Shown: positions 32,654 through 42,379, counted from the first letter of the stretch. The stretch: DNA of 47,230 nt from Bacteroidales bacterium UBA3810 (GCA_002368645.1 DFEE01000004.1:253-47482); one strand, 5' to 3'. Program-made: numbers and translations. Notes: generated by a model from the letters alone, not told the origin.

Positions 32654-34003
32654 TTATAATTTTCTGACGGCAGTCATGAATTGGTCGCCGCGGTCTTCAT
32701 AACTATGGAAGAGGTCAAAGGACGCGCAGCATGGACTGAGCAGGACACTGTCCCCTTCCTTAGCCGCATGGTAGCACGCTTGCACAGCGTCATGGAGATT
32801 GTCGGTTGAGACATAGGGAATACCCAGCGGTGCGAAGTGCTCAATGAGTTTCTCGTTATGCAGCCCCATGAAGACTAACGTGTGGCATTTCTCTTTGACC
32901 AACTCGTCTATTTCAGAGTAGTCATTGCCTTTGTCTTTGCCTCCGAGAATGAGAACTACAGGCGTTTTCATACTCTCTAAAGCGTACCAGCAACTATTGA
33001 CATTGGTGGCTTTGGAGTCATTGATGTAGCGGACACCTCTGACGGTAGCGACATACTGTAGTCGATGACTGACACCGGCAAACTGCTGCAATGACTCGCG
33101 AATGGTGCTGTTGCGGATGTTCAGTATCTGTGCCGCGATAGATGCTGCCATGGAGTTGAGTTGATTGTGTCGCCCCTGAATGCGGATTTCGTCAACGGGA
33201 ATACTCAATGCTTCCGGTGCGGCTTCGACTACGAGGTTATTGCCTTCTATATAGGCAGCGTTGACAGTATCGCTATGTGCCTTTCCCTTCAGCGAAAACG
33301 GATAGAGCGTAGCGGAAGGGTTCATCTTCTTTATCTCGCGGTCTATAACTGGATCTTCCGCCCAATAGACGAAGGCATCGTCTTTAGTTTGGTTTTGGGT
33401 GATGCGGAACTTGGCGTTGACATAATTCTGAAAGTCATAGTTATATCTGTCCAAGTGGTCGGGCGTGATATTCAGTAGGATAGCGATATTGGCCCTGAAA
33501 TCATACATGTTATCGAGTTGGAAAGACGACAGTTCGATGACATAGTAGTCCTTCTTCTCATGTGCGACCTGGAGCGCTAAGGATGCCCCTATGTTGCCGG
33601 CCAGTCCGACATTCAGTCCTGCCCTTAGGAGCATATCATAGATAAGGGAAGTAGTCGTGGTTTTGCCGTTAGAACCGGTGATACAAATCATTTTGGCATC
33701 GGTATATCGTGCAGCAAACTCAATCTCGCTGATGACGGGCGTTCCTTTCTCACGCAGTTTGACAATCATTGGAGCCGTCTCGGGAATGCCGGGGCTTTTG
33801 ATAACCTCGTCAGCGGCCAAAATCTTCTCTTCGGTGTGATGACCGGACTCAAAGGCGATATCGTTCTGCTTAAGTAATGCCTGATAGGGTAGTGATATTT
33901 CGCCCGAGTCGGAGACAAAGACCTCAAAGCCCTTTTCTTTTGCGAGTATGGCAGCACCGGTGCCACTCTCTCCTGCACCTAAAATAACAATCTTTTTATT
34001 CAT
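32654..34003 (-). CDS. murD: UDP-N-acetylmuramoylalanine--D-glutamate ligase MurD
   Basis: 449 residues. Cytosolic ATP-dependent ligase adding D-Glu to UDP-MurNAc-L-Ala. N-terminal Rossmann motif ILGAGESGTGAA; ATP loop ITGSNGKTTTTSL; central NITPDHLDRY; C-terminal NDSKATN and ILGGKDKGNDY. One base separates it from mraY. Confidence 0.97.
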   Translation of the reverse strand: MNKKIVILGAGESGTGAAILAKEKGFEVFVSDSGEISLPYQALLKQNDIAFESGHHTEEKILAADEVIKSPGIPETAPMIVKLREKGTPVISEIEFAARYTDAKMICITGSNGKTTTTSLIYDMLLRAGLNVGLAGNIGASLALQVAHEKKDYYVIELSSFQLDNMYDFRANIAILLNITPDHLDRYNYDFQNYVNAKFRITQNQTKDDAFVYWAEDPVIDREIKKMNPSATLYPFSLKGKAHSDTVNAAYIEGNNLVVEAAPEALSIPVDEIRIQGRHNQLNSMAASIAAQILNIRNSTIRESLQQFAGVSHRLQYVATVRGVRYINDSKATNVNSCWYALESMKTPVVLILGGKDKGNDYSEIDELVKEKCHTLVFMGLHNEKLIEHFAPLGIPYVSTDNLHDAVQACYHAAKEGDSVLLSPCCASFDLFHSYEDRGDQFMTAVRKL

Positions 34004-34004
34004 A

Positions 34005-35282
34005 TTACCGTATCTTTAACGTCAAAATAGTAAATGCAGCCAATAGGAGTGTCACGATGCAGAAACGCAGTACAATCTTTGTCTCATGGTGCAGTTCGTT
34101 ACTGCCCTTAATTAGAATCCGGCAAGTGGGATTATTGTCGAGAACCTGACTGACGGATGTCCTGAAATGGTCATGCAGAGGCGCTCGTTTGAAGACACGA
34201 ACTGGGCTGCCACTCTTCTTGGTGAACTTATATACTTGGGTTTGTAGAATCACGCTGACGCTCTCCATCAGGAATACCCCGCATAGAATAGGAATTAGTA
34301 ACTCCTTGTGTATCAGTACGGCGCTCACGCCGATAATACCTCCGATCATCAATGAACCCGTGTCACCCATGAATATTTGTGCCGGAAAACCGTTCCACCA
34401 CAGAAAACCGACTAATGCGCCGATAAATGTCGCCATAAAGATTACTAATTCTTCGCTTCCGGGAATGTACATGACATCGAAATAGTCCGCCCAGACATAA
34501 CTGCCGCTCACATAGGCGAGAATTAAGAGCGCTACACCGATAATGGCACTATTGCCGGCACACATACCGTCCATACCGTCATTGAGATTGGCACCATTGC
34601 TGACCGCCGCAACGACGAACACCGTGAGAAGTACAAAGAATATCCAGCCGGCTTTGTACTTATTGGCTTCGCCCAAGAAACTGAACATATCAGCATAATT
34701 GGCGTTATGGTTTTTGATAAAAGGAATGGTCGTTCGGGTTGACTTGACTTCGGGAGATTTTTCAACGACGGTGATGTTATCTTCAACATAGGTCGTGACC
34801 GTCTCGTTCATTACCGTGACAGGGCTGTAGCGAAGTGTCAGTCCGACAATCAGACCGACTGCTATCTGACCGATAATCTTAATCCAGCCGTTGAGCCCGT
34901 CTTTATTATGCTTAAAGGTCTTGATATAGTCGTCGGCGAAACCTAATGTGCCTAACACAATGGCGGTGGCAAGCATCAAGAGCATATAGACATTCTTGAG
35001 GTTGCCAATCAATATACTCGGTAGTACCACAGCGACCATAAGTACTATCCCGCCCATAGTCGGTACGCCTTTTTTATTGACGTTAAATGGGTCTAATTTC
35101 TCGTCACGTTGTTGCTCCGATATATGTTTTTTACGCAGCAAACGGATAAACCATTTGCCGAAAAAGACACTCACTAATAGTGCCAAAACGCCGGCTATTA
35201 TGGCTCGGAAAGAGATATATTGCCATAGACCTGCGCCCGGCAAGCCCTTTGTTTGTAATAAGTCGAATAACGGGTATAACAT
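34005..35282 (-). CDS. mraY: Phospho-MurNAc-pentapeptide transferase MraY
   Basis: 425 residues, about ten membrane segments. It transfers phospho-MurNAc-pentapeptide to undecaprenyl phosphate to form lipid I. Motifs: GVPTMGGIV, FADDYIKT, NLNDGMDGM (catalytic Asp residues) and RAPLHDHF. A ~35-residue hydrophilic insert with Thr-, Val- and Glu-rich sequence in the middle is typical of Bacteroidetes MraY and makes it longer than the E. coli enzyme. Confidence 0.97.
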   Translation of the reverse strand: MLYPLFDLLQTKGLPGAGLWQYISFRAIIAGVLALLVSVFFGKWFIRLLRKKHISEQQRDEKLDPFNVNKKGVPTMGGIVLMVAVVLPSILIGNLKNVYMLLMLATAIVLGTLGFADDYIKTFKHNKDGLNGWIKIIGQIAVGLIVGLTLRYSPVTVMNETVTTYVEDNITVVEKSPEVKSTRTTIPFIKNHNANYADMFSFLGEANKYKAGWIFFVLLTVFVVAAVSNGANLNDGMDGMCAGNSAIIGVALLILAYVSGSYVWADYFDVMYIPGSEELVIFMATFIGALVGFLWWNGFPAQIFMGDTGSLMIGGIIGVSAVLIHKELLIPILCGVFLMESVSVILQTQVYKFTKKSGSPVRVFKRAPLHDHFRTSVSQVLDNNPTCRILIKGSNELHHETKIVLRFCIVTLLLAAFTILTLKIR

Positions 35283-35305
35283 AGATAGTTCTTATTGATT
35301 AATAA

Positions 35306-36721
35306 TTATAAGCATGATTTAACAACTTCGTGATCATCGAAATGGTGCTTAACCCCCTTGATGATTTGGTAATCCTCATGTCCTTTTCCTGCGACAAGAA
35401 TAGCATCTCCCTTTCTGGCTAAGGTGCAAGCGGTCTTTATTGCCGAGGCCCTGTCTTCAATAACCAGTGTATCCTGCATCTCGTCAGGAGTAAGTCCGTT
35501 GGTCATGTCTTTTAGAATGTCGGCGGGTTCTTCGTCGCGCGGGTTATCGCTGGTCAAAATCAGTATATCGCTCATCTGACGTGCCAATTTAGCCATCATG
35601 GGACGTTTGCCTTTATCCCTGTTGCCGCCGCAACCGACGACAGTGATGACCTTAGCGTCTTGTCCCGAGGGTTGCGCATCTAATATATCGTGGATGGTGC
35701 CGAGGACATTTTCAACGGCATCGGGTGTGTGAGCATAATCGATAATAGCTGTCCACCCCTTAGGACTCCTAATAGTCTCAAACCGGCCGTTGACGGCAGT
35801 CAACGTGCTGAGTATGCGCATGACCTCCATTTTGTCAAAACCGAGTGCTATTGCCGCGCCGTAAATGCATAAGAGGTTAGAGACATTGAAGCGACCTACT
35901 AAGGGCACAAATACCTCGATGCCATCCATCTGCAACTCCATACCCTCAAATCCTTCTTCTAATATCTTAGCCCGATAATCCGCCATGGTGCGGGTAGAGT
36001 AGGTATAGACTTTGGCTGCGCAATTTTGCGTCATGACCAAGCCGTTTTTGTCATCTTTATTGGTGACGGCGAATGAGTTCTTTTTGAGTCCGTCAAAGAG
36101 CCTCTTCTTGGCATCACGGTAGTTCTCAAAGGTCTTGTGGTAATCCAGATGGTCTCGCGTGAGATTGGTGAATAACGCCCCGTCGAAATCGAGTCCGGCA
36201 ATGCGCTCTTGCACGATGGCGTGGGAGCTGACCTCCATAAAGGCATATTCGCAGCCGGCATCAACCATGCGTCTCAAGAGGGCGTTTAACTCCAAGGAGT
36301 CTGGTGTCGTATGCGTCGCGGCAACCGGCTCATCATCAATATAATTAACGACTGTGGATAGTAAACCGGCTTTATGACCCAGGGCGCGTGTCAGTTTCCA
36401 TAGCAACGTTGCGATAGTAGTCTTGCCATTAGTGCCCGTTACACCAACAAGTTTTAACTTCTTGGAAGGATAGTCATAAAACTTACCGGCTAATAGCCCT
36501 AATGCTTTATTGTCCATGTCCTCGACTGCACCGATGGCGCCGGACTGCAAAGCCGCAGGGATGAACTGCCGCCCGTCCGCTTGAGTTCCTACTTGGGCGA
36601 CAAAGAGAGTGCCGTCTTTCACCTTGCGGCTGTCGAACTGCAAATCGTTAACTTCTGCCTCCATGTCGCCATGTACCACAACATTCGGCGCTAAAACTGA
36701 TACTAATTCCCGTAATTTCAT
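35306..36721 (-). CDS. murE: UDP-MurNAc-tripeptide synthetase MurE (meso-DAP type)
   Basis: 471 residues. Cytosolic ligase with ATP loop GVTGTNGKTTIATL, FTNLTRDHLDYH with the carbamylated-lysine region, and DYAHTPDAVENVL. The substrate motif reads DNPRDEEP, the DNPR signature of enzymes that add meso-diaminopimelate, so the cell wall is predicted to be DAP-type. 11 bp after ftsI. Confidence 0.97.
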   Translation of the reverse strand: MKLRELVSVLAPNVVVHGDMEAEVNDLQFDSRKVKDGTLFVAQVGTQADGRQFIPAALQSGAIGAVEDMDNKALGLLAGKFYDYPSKKLKLVGVTGTNGKTTIATLLWKLTRALGHKAGLLSTVVNYIDDEPVAATHTTPDSLELNALLRRMVDAGCEYAFMEVSSHAIVQERIAGLDFDGALFTNLTRDHLDYHKTFENYRDAKKRLFDGLKKNSFAVTNKDDKNGLVMTQNCAAKVYTYSTRTMADYRAKILEEGFEGMELQMDGIEVFVPLVGRFNVSNLLCIYGAAIALGFDKMEVMRILSTLTAVNGRFETIRSPKGWTAIIDYAHTPDAVENVLGTIHDILDAQPSGQDAKVITVVGCGGNRDKGKRPMMAKLARQMSDILILTSDNPRDEEPADILKDMTNGLTPDEMQDTLVIEDRASAIKTACTLARKGDAILVAGKGHEDYQIIKGVKHHFDDHEVVKSCL

Positions 36722-36732
36722 ATCTTGCTTCC

Positions 36733-38532
36733 TTATTTACGTTTTACCAAAATACCATCTTTATAGCAATCAACATTGGCGATAGTCTTTTCTGCAATAA
36801 TGCGCACGACTCCTCCGCAGTCATATCCGGCATCATATCCCCAGACGGTAGGGGCGTTAATCATACAGATGCAGGTGTATTGTGGGTTTTCCTCGGGGAA
36901 ATATCCCACGAAGGTCATTCTATGTTTCCGATCAGAGTAACGACCATTCTCTAATATCTGTGCCGTTCCTGTCTTACCGGCGATATGCACAAGGCTACTC
37001 TGTGCCTTATAGTCGGCGACTTTGCCGTTCCACATGCGTACGGATGCTGTGCCCAAATGGTTGTCCCACACGACATCGTGCAGAGCCAGACGGATATCTT
37101 CAATTGTGGACGAGCGGGCGATAGAGCGCTTGACAACCTCGGTGTCAAAATGCTTAATGATTTCTTCCCCATCCTTGATGTCCGTCACCAACATAGGTCG
37201 CACCATCTTGCCGTTATTGGCGATAGCATTATAGAACATCAACAACTGCATCGGGGTGATCAAAACGGAGTAACCATAACTCATCTTACTGATTGTCACC
37301 GTGTCGTTAGGCACGCGTATAAGAGCTGCTTGTGCGCCCGGTATATCGCTTTCGATGCTGTCTGCAATGCCGAGTTTTAGGACACGGTTAATGAAGCGAT
37401 TGGCTGAACCTTCGTATGCCCTGGTGATGATTTTTGCCAAGGCAATATTACTCGATACTGCTAACGCACTCCTCACGGTATAAATAGTGTCCTTCGGGTG
37501 CGCATCGCGGTGGGTGACCGTGAAGTATTTCCAAGGCGCTTTAGTGACGCTGACGGTGTCGTATAAAGCGACCTTATGATCCTCCATAGCCGCCATAAGC
37601 GCTACGGTTTTAAAGGTTGAACCCGGCTCGACCATAGTCACTGCATGGTTGACCGACTCGATATATGAGCCATCGGGCTGTTTGTCTAAATTGGCGATAG
37701 CTTTAATATGTCCTGATTGGGTTTCCATCAAGACGCAGCAGCCCCACTCACCGTCCACCCGCTTCAGGCGGTTCATAAGTGTTTCGCTGACAATGTCCTG
37801 TAATTCGGCATTCAAGGTGGTCACTACATCGTAGCCGTCTTCGGCTTCCACTACTGTCACATTTTCGTACTGCCCTGCAATGCGTTGACGTACACTTACG
37901 CCGTCTTTGCCGACGAGATAACTGTCATATTTCTTTTCAAGCCCTGTCTTGCCATGTCCGCTCTCAGCATCTATAGAGCCGAGCGTGCGCGTCGCTAATG
38001 GACCTAAGAGGCGCATGCGTCGCTTTACTTCTTGAAACTGTATGCCGCTATAGTTCTTGCCTCGTTGGATAAGAGGATTGCGCTCCAGTTCTTTGCGCTG
38101 CAGGTAGTTAATACGCGTCCGACTGATACGCAGACTGTGCTTGCCGCGACGATGGGCAGTGGTTATTTTATTCTTGTAGAAGAGTGCATCATTATCACTT
38201 AAGACGCGACTGAGATCGCTTGATAATGTGTCTATGTAGCGATGAAAAAGGCTGTCATTGCCTTGTGTCAGAGCCGGCACGGCAGCGTCCATGTATAGCG
38301 TGTATTGTGGCATACTGGAACAAAGCAATTTGCCCTCGCAATCTAAGATATTGCCCCTTGTGGCAGGTACTACTTGGTTATTGCGCACCTGAGCGTTGGC
38401 GAGTGAGAGCCATACCTCTTTCTCTTTGGTCTGAATAAGTATAATCTTGGTAAGCACCGCAATGAATCCTGCAGTAATAATCATGAAAATTACTGCGAAT
38501 CGGATGATGGTATTGCGTTGCTTGTCTCCCAT
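36733..38532 (-). CDS. ftsI: Septal peptidoglycan transpeptidase FtsI (class B PBP)
   Basis: 599 residues. One N-terminal membrane helix, a dimerisation domain with RGNILDCEGKLL, and a transpeptidase domain with EPGSTFKTVA (active-site Ser, about residue 304), SSN in AVSSNIALAK, and AGKTGTAQ near 517. Homologues in Bacteroides usually continue with a C-terminal PASTA domain; this protein stops soon after the transpeptidase fold, so that domain seems absent. 2 bp after ftsL. Confidence 0.95.
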   Translation of the reverse strand: MGDKQRNTIIRFAVIFMIITAGFIAVLTKIILIQTKEKEVWLSLANAQVRNNQVVPATRGNILDCEGKLLCSSMPQYTLYMDAAVPALTQGNDSLFHRYIDTLSSDLSRVLSDNDALFYKNKITTAHRRGKHSLRISRTRINYLQRKELERNPLIQRGKNYSGIQFQEVKRRMRLLGPLATRTLGSIDAESGHGKTGLEKKYDSYLVGKDGVSVRQRIAGQYENVTVVEAEDGYDVVTTLNAELQDIVSETLMNRLKRVDGEWGCCVLMETQSGHIKAIANLDKQPDGSYIESVNHAVTMVEPGSTFKTVALMAAMEDHKVALYDTVSVTKAPWKYFTVTHRDAHPKDTIYTVRSALAVSSNIALAKIITRAYEGSANRFINRVLKLGIADSIESDIPGAQAALIRVPNDTVTISKMSYGYSVLITPMQLLMFYNAIANNGKMVRPMLVTDIKDGEEIIKHFDTEVVKRSIARSSTIEDIRLALHDVVWDNHLGTASVRMWNGKVADYKAQSSLVHIAGKTGTAQILENGRYSDRKHRMTFVGYFPEENPQYTCICMINAPTVWGYDAGYDCGGVVRIIAEKTIANVDCYKDGILVKRK

Positions 38533-38534
38533 AT

Positions 38535-38846
38535 TTAATCAACGGCTATAGCGGGTTTGCGGTTTACTTGCAGACGACTATTGCGCGCTGCCAATTCTGC
38601 GGCGACACTGCTTTGCCGCGTTTTTTCCATAAGGGTGGCACTGATGGTGAGGTACTCGAATTTGGCATCCCTCACTTCGCGCCTCAAGTTGCTTAAATGT
38701 TTCTCCTGCCGCATGGTGTTGTAGCCTGCGGCAATATAGATAAAAGCACAGAAGGAAATCAAGGCTATCATCCACTTGTATTGGTGAAGCCAGATAGTCC
38801 ATTGCTCTCCGCTAATAAGTTTCTGTATGTCGGCTTTGATATTCAT
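38535..38846 (-). CDS. ftsL: FtsL-like cell-division protein
   Basis: 103 residues. Short cytosolic segment, one membrane helix (about 26-42: MIALISFCAFIYIAAGY), then a heptad-rich periplasmic coiled coil (HLSNLRREVRDAKFEYLTISATLME). This topology and position between rsmH and ftsI match the FtsL-like proteins of Bacteroidetes, which bridge FtsI/FtsW to the divisome. ATGA overlap with rsmH. Confidence 0.85.
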   Translation of the reverse strand: MNIKADIQKLISGEQWTIWLHQYKWMIALISFCAFIYIAAGYNTMRQEKHLSNLRREVRDAKFEYLTISATLMEKTRQSSVAAELAARNSRLQVNRKPAIAVD

Positions 38847-39748
38847 CTTTTTTCGGCTACGCGTAGTTTGGCGGAACGGGCACGGGGATTGCGTTCTACT
38901 TCCTCATCGCAGGCAGTATCGCCTTTGACGAGGACATCAAACGGTGTGGATATGTTTCCCCAAAAATCTTTTTCGATGGTGCCGTCTATATTGCCGCTCT
39001 TTAGGAAGTTCTTGACCATTCGGTCTTCTAAACTATGGTAGGTTAGGATCACCAATCTGCCGCCTTGTTTCAAACAATTACGGGCTGCCGTGAGCAGACT
39101 CTCCAATGCTCCTAACTCGTCATTGACCTCTATCCTTAGGGCTTGGAAAATCCGAGCGAGGTCTTTTTTATGCCCCTCAATGTCCTTGTAACCTAAGGCA
39201 CTGACCAACTCGCCGGTGCTCTCTATCTGGTGTTGCGCTCGTGCGCGAATCAACTTTGCGGCTAAAACTTTTGCGTCGCGACATTCGCCGTATAAATGTA
39301 GTACGCGCGCGATATCGGCTTCGCTGTAGGTGTTGACCACTTCCTTGGCGGAAAGTGGGGCACTTTGGTTCATACGCATATCGAGAGGACTATCAAATCG
39401 AAAACTGAATCCTCTTTCAGCACTGTCGAAGTGGTGAAATGAGACACCCAAATCAGCTAAAATGCCATCCACGGAGTTAATGCCGAGATAGTCAAGGTAG
39501 TTCTCTAAGTATCTGAAATTGCCATGAACTCTTGTCCAACGCGCATCGTTGTCGGTAATCCGTTCGATGGCTTCTAAATCTTGGTCTAACGAAATAAGCC
39601 GTCCGTTTTCGTTGAGTTCGTTCAAAATGGCGCGACTATGTCCGGCACCACCCATTGTTACGTCGACATAGGTGCCTGCAGGCTTGATTGCGAGGCCTGC
39701 TAAGGTCTCTTTCAGCATCGCGGGAATATGGTAGGAGAGGTTATCCAT
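38843..39748 (-). CDS. rsmH: 16S rRNA (cytosine1402-N4)-methyltransferase RsmH
   Basis: 301 residues. SAM-dependent enzyme with YVDVTMGGAGHSRAIL (SAM loop), LADLGVSFHHFD, ERGFSFRFDSPLDMRMNQ and LTYHSLEDRMVKNF. The ATG at 39748 overlaps the mraZ stop by 8 bp and gives the conserved N-terminus YHIPAMLKE; an in-frame ATG six codons earlier is also possible. Confidence 0.96.
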   Translation of the reverse strand: MDNLSYHIPAMLKETLAGLAIKPAGTYVDVTMGGAGHSRAILNELNENGRLISLDQDLEAIERITDNDARWTRVHGNFRYLENYLDYLGINSVDGILADLGVSFHHFDSAERGFSFRFDSPLDMRMNQSAPLSAKEVVNTYSEADIARVLHLYGECRDAKVLAAKLIRARAQHQIESTGELVSALGYKDIEGHKKDLARIFQALRIEVNDELGALESLLTAARNCLKQGGRLVILTYHSLEDRMVKNFLKSGNIDGTIEKDFWGNISTPFDVLVKGDTACDEEVERNPRARSAKLRVAEKR

Positions 39749-40199
39749 TGTTCTTTCGGGTAGCAATTTTGCTGCGGATAGCAGCGGCTAAATCACTCGG
39801 GTTGACTTTATGTTCCTCAAAAGTTGAGGCGCTCCATAGCGCAAAGCGGTCATACATGCCTACAAAGACAAGATCTTTGCCGCCTACAAGACTCATGTTC
39901 TGCTTGTTGAGCAGTACTCGCCCTTGAGCATCGGTCTCTAAGAAGTCCGCTTCGCTCATGAATTGCATGAGCAACATCTCATCTTCCGGATCCCACTCGT
40001 CCAGCACGGCGCGCAACCCGCTCACTTTCTCGTTCCAAACCTGTTCAGGGTAAAAAATGAGACACTCGTTGTCCGTGTCGCGGCGAATGACAAGACGCTT
40101 GCTCCCCATCTCTGCTAATATTCGCCGATAGGTGGCCGGCACGAATATGCGACCCTTATCATCCGCCTTAACCTCTATGTTTCCCAAAAAAGTACTCAT
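39741..40199 (-). CDS. mraZ: Transcriptional regulator MraZ
   Basis: 152 residues from MSTFLGNIEVKADDKGR; the frame is open further upstream, but the promoter at 40220-40251 excludes those starts. Two AbrB/SpoVT-like repeats, each with the MraZ DxxxR pattern (DDKGRIFVP; DAQGRVLLN). MraZ binds tandem TGGGN repeats and represses the dcw cluster it heads. Such repeats are present here directly over the promoter. Confidence 0.96.
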   Translation of the reverse strand: MSTFLGNIEVKADDKGRIFVPATYRRILAEMGSKRLVIRRDTDNECLIFYPEQVWNEKVSGLRAVLDEWDPEDEMLLMQFMSEADFLETDAQGRVLLNKQNMSLVGGKDLVFVGMYDRFALWSASTFEEHKVNPSDLAAAIRSKIATRKNNG

Positions 40200-40219
40200 G
40201 TCATTTTCTTTTTGCGCTG

Positions 40220-40251
40220 CAAAGATACGAAAAAAAAATGATTCCCCCAAA
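40220..40251 (-). promoter_or_regulatory. Promoter of mraZ and the dcw cluster
   Basis: Minus-strand TTTG (40251-40248), 20 nt, TATCTTTG (40227-40220). Expected start near 40213. It overlaps the TGGGN repeats. Confidence 0.75.
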
Positions 40252-40259
40252 TTTCCCCA
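40245..40259 (-). promoter_or_regulatory. Putative MraZ box at the mraZ promoter
   Basis: Minus-strand TGGGG-AAATT-TGGGG: two TGGGN units with the 5-nt spacer known for MraZ operators. The second unit covers the -33 element, a good position for autorepression. Only two units are clear; characterised boxes have three or more. Confidence 0.6.
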
Positions 40260-40357
40260 CAAAAAAAGTTTTCAATTTCTTTATAAACATGTTTTCTACA
40301 TCTTTCTGTTGTAATAATAAGCATAAAATCAAATCATTCTATATGTTTTCAACATTG

Positions 40358-40372
40358 TGGGTTAAAGTGGGG
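40358..40372 (+). promoter_or_regulatory. Putative second MraZ box upstream of nadE-murB
   Basis: TGGGT-TAAAG-TGGGG on the + strand, the same 5-nt spacing, 24 bp before the -33 element of the nadE promoter. Confidence 0.5.
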
Positions 40373-40395
40373 TGATTTTAGATGTGCAAAAAAAA

Positions 40396-40427
40396 TTTGC
40401 ATATCTCAAAAAAATATTGTAACTTTG
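40396..40427 (+). promoter_or_regulatory. Promoter of nadE-murB
   Basis: TTTG (40396-40399), 20 nt, TAACTTTG (40420-40427). Expected start near 40434, so the ATG at 40463 is the first usable one and the in-frame ATG at 40382 is excluded. Confidence 0.75.
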
Positions 40428-40462
40428 TCGCCGAATTTGATAAACTCCAAATTTCGAGTATT

Positions 40463-42379
40463 ATGAATAATTTTGGTTTTGTACGTGTTGCAGCAGCAGT
40501 GCCTGTCATTCATCTGGCAGATTGTTTTCACAATGTGAAACAAATGAAATCCATGATTGATGAAGCCATTGAGGAGGGTGTTGAGATTATTTCTTTTCCA
40601 GAGTTGTCGGTAACAGGCTATTCTTGTGCCGATTTGTTTTTTACCCAGCAACTTCAGCGAGATGCGCTTAAGGCACTTGAGGAACTCTGCGCTTATACGC
40701 GTAATAAGCCGATTATTGTGTTGGTCGGAGCTCCTCTCAAGGCGGATAACAATCTCTATAACTGTGCATTCGTGATGACAGATGGCGAGGTGCGGGGCGT
40801 TGTACCTAAAACCAATCTGCCCAATACGGGCGAGTTCTATGAGAAACGCTGGTTCACCTCTGGCAGGGCTATTCGAGAAGCGAATGGTAAACCTCGTATC
40901 CCGGCTGTCGAGTTGTGGGCAGGAGAGGTTCCCTTTGGAGTGGATTTAATTTTTGAGGCCAATAACTATACCTTTGGTATTGAGATTTGTGAGGATTTGT
41001 GGTCGCCGCTACCGCCCTCGACGCAGTTGGCTATACAAGGTGCGGAACTCATTTTCAACCTTTCTTCTTCCAACGAAGTGGCTGATAAGCATACCTTCCG
41101 CCAACACATGATTACCCAGCAGTCGGCGCGTGTGCACTGTGGCTATATCTATACATCTTCCGGTGCTGGAGAGAGCACTACGGATGTCGTTTTTGCCGGT
41201 TCGACTTATATTGCCGAAAATGGTGACTTGCTCTTGGAGGGAGAGCGCTTTCAGCGTGAAAACACTATTTCCATCATGGAATTGGATATCCAACGCCTTC
41301 GGACGGACCGGCAGCGTAATACCAATTTTACAAAAGACCAATTGGGACACTATCGTCGTGTACAGGTGGCTCCCCTGACGCATGATGAGGCGGCGGACGA
41401 AGTCGTTCCTTTGCACCGCACTTTCTCGATGCACCCGTTCTTGCCGGAGATAGAGAATCAGACTTCCTATTGTGCCGATATCTTGAATATCCAGTTAGCG
41501 GCATTGGCGCACCGCTGGGAACATACTCATGCGCAGTCTATTGTAATTGGTGTTTCTGGTGGTCTTGACTCGACTTTGGCACTATTAGTGGCGGTGCTTA
41601 CGGCGGATTTAATCAACTATGATAGAAGCCGCGTTATCGCGGTGACTATGCCCGGCTTCGGCACTTCTGATAGAACATATCATAATGCCGTTAAGTTGAT
41701 GGAGAATTTGGGAGTGTCTATTCATGAGATACCTATTCGCGACATGGTGACGTTGCATCTTAACGACATCGGACATGACATTAACGCACGCGATGTTACT
41801 TACGAGAATGCTCAGGCGCGGGTGAGAACATTGGTGCTCATGGATATGGCGAATAAATATAACGGTTTGGTGCTGGGCACGGGAGATATGTCGGAATTAG
41901 CGCTCGGTTGGTGCACTTATAATGGCGACCATATGTCTATGTACGGTATCAATGCCGGTATCCCTAAGACTTTGGTTCGCTTATTGGTGACTTATGCGGC
42001 AGAGAATATCTTCGCTGACACAGTGCGAACTATTCTTCTGGATGTTTGTGAGACACCGGTTTCGCCGGAATTGCTTCCTACGGACGAAAAGGGGGATATC
42101 GCCCAATTGACCGAAGATAAACTTGGTCCCTATGAACTCCATGATTTCTTCTTGTATTATTTCCTTCGCTATGGTTTTACGCGGGAGAAGATTGCTTTTA
42201 TGGCTTGCGTAGCATTTGAGGACAAGTACTTGAAAGAGCAGATCGAGCATTGGCTTGACTTGTTCTTTAGACGATTCTATTCGCAGCAGTTCAAACGTAC
42301 TTGTCTGCCGGACGGTCCGAAAGTACTGCCTTTGTCCCTCTCTCCGCGTGGTGATTTACGAATGCCTTCAGATGTATGA
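40463..42379 (+). CDS. nadE: Glutamine-dependent NAD+ synthetase
   Basis: 638 residues. The N-terminal nitrilase-type glutaminase domain shows the Glu-Lys-Cys triad (SFPELSVTGYS; VVPKTNLPNTGEFYEKRWF; GIEICEDLW) and supplies ammonia. The C-terminal synthetase domain has the ATP loop VIGVSGGLDSTLAL and GLVLGTGDMSELALGW, which amidates deamido-NAD. Last step of NAD synthesis. The murB start overlaps its stop by 4 bp. Confidence 0.96.
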   Translation: MNNFGFVRVAAAVPVIHLADCFHNVKQMKSMIDEAIEEGVEIISFPELSVTGYSCADLFFTQQLQRDALKALEELCAYTRNKPIIVLVGAPLKADNNLYNCAFVMTDGEVRGVVPKTNLPNTGEFYEKRWFTSGRAIREANGKPRIPAVELWAGEVPFGVDLIFEANNYTFGIEICEDLWSPLPPSTQLAIQGAELIFNLSSSNEVADKHTFRQHMITQQSARVHCGYIYTSSGAGESTTDVVFAGSTYIAENGDLLLEGERFQRENTISIMELDIQRLRTDRQRNTNFTKDQLGHYRRVQVAPLTHDEAADEVVPLHRTFSMHPFLPEIENQTSYCADILNIQLAALAHRWEHTHAQSIVIGVSGGLDSTLALLVAVLTADLINYDRSRVIAVTMPGFGTSDRTYHNAVKLMENLGVSIHEIPIRDMVTLHLNDIGHDINARDVTYENAQARVRTLVLMDMANKYNGLVLGTGDMSELALGWCTYNGDHMSMYGINAGIPKTLVRLLVTYAAENIFADTVRTILLDVCETPVSPELLPTDEKGDIAQLTEDKLGPYELHDFFLYYFLRYGFTREKIAFMACVAFEDKYLKEQIEHWLDLFFRRFYSQQFKRTCLPDGPKVLPLSLSPRGDLRMPSDV

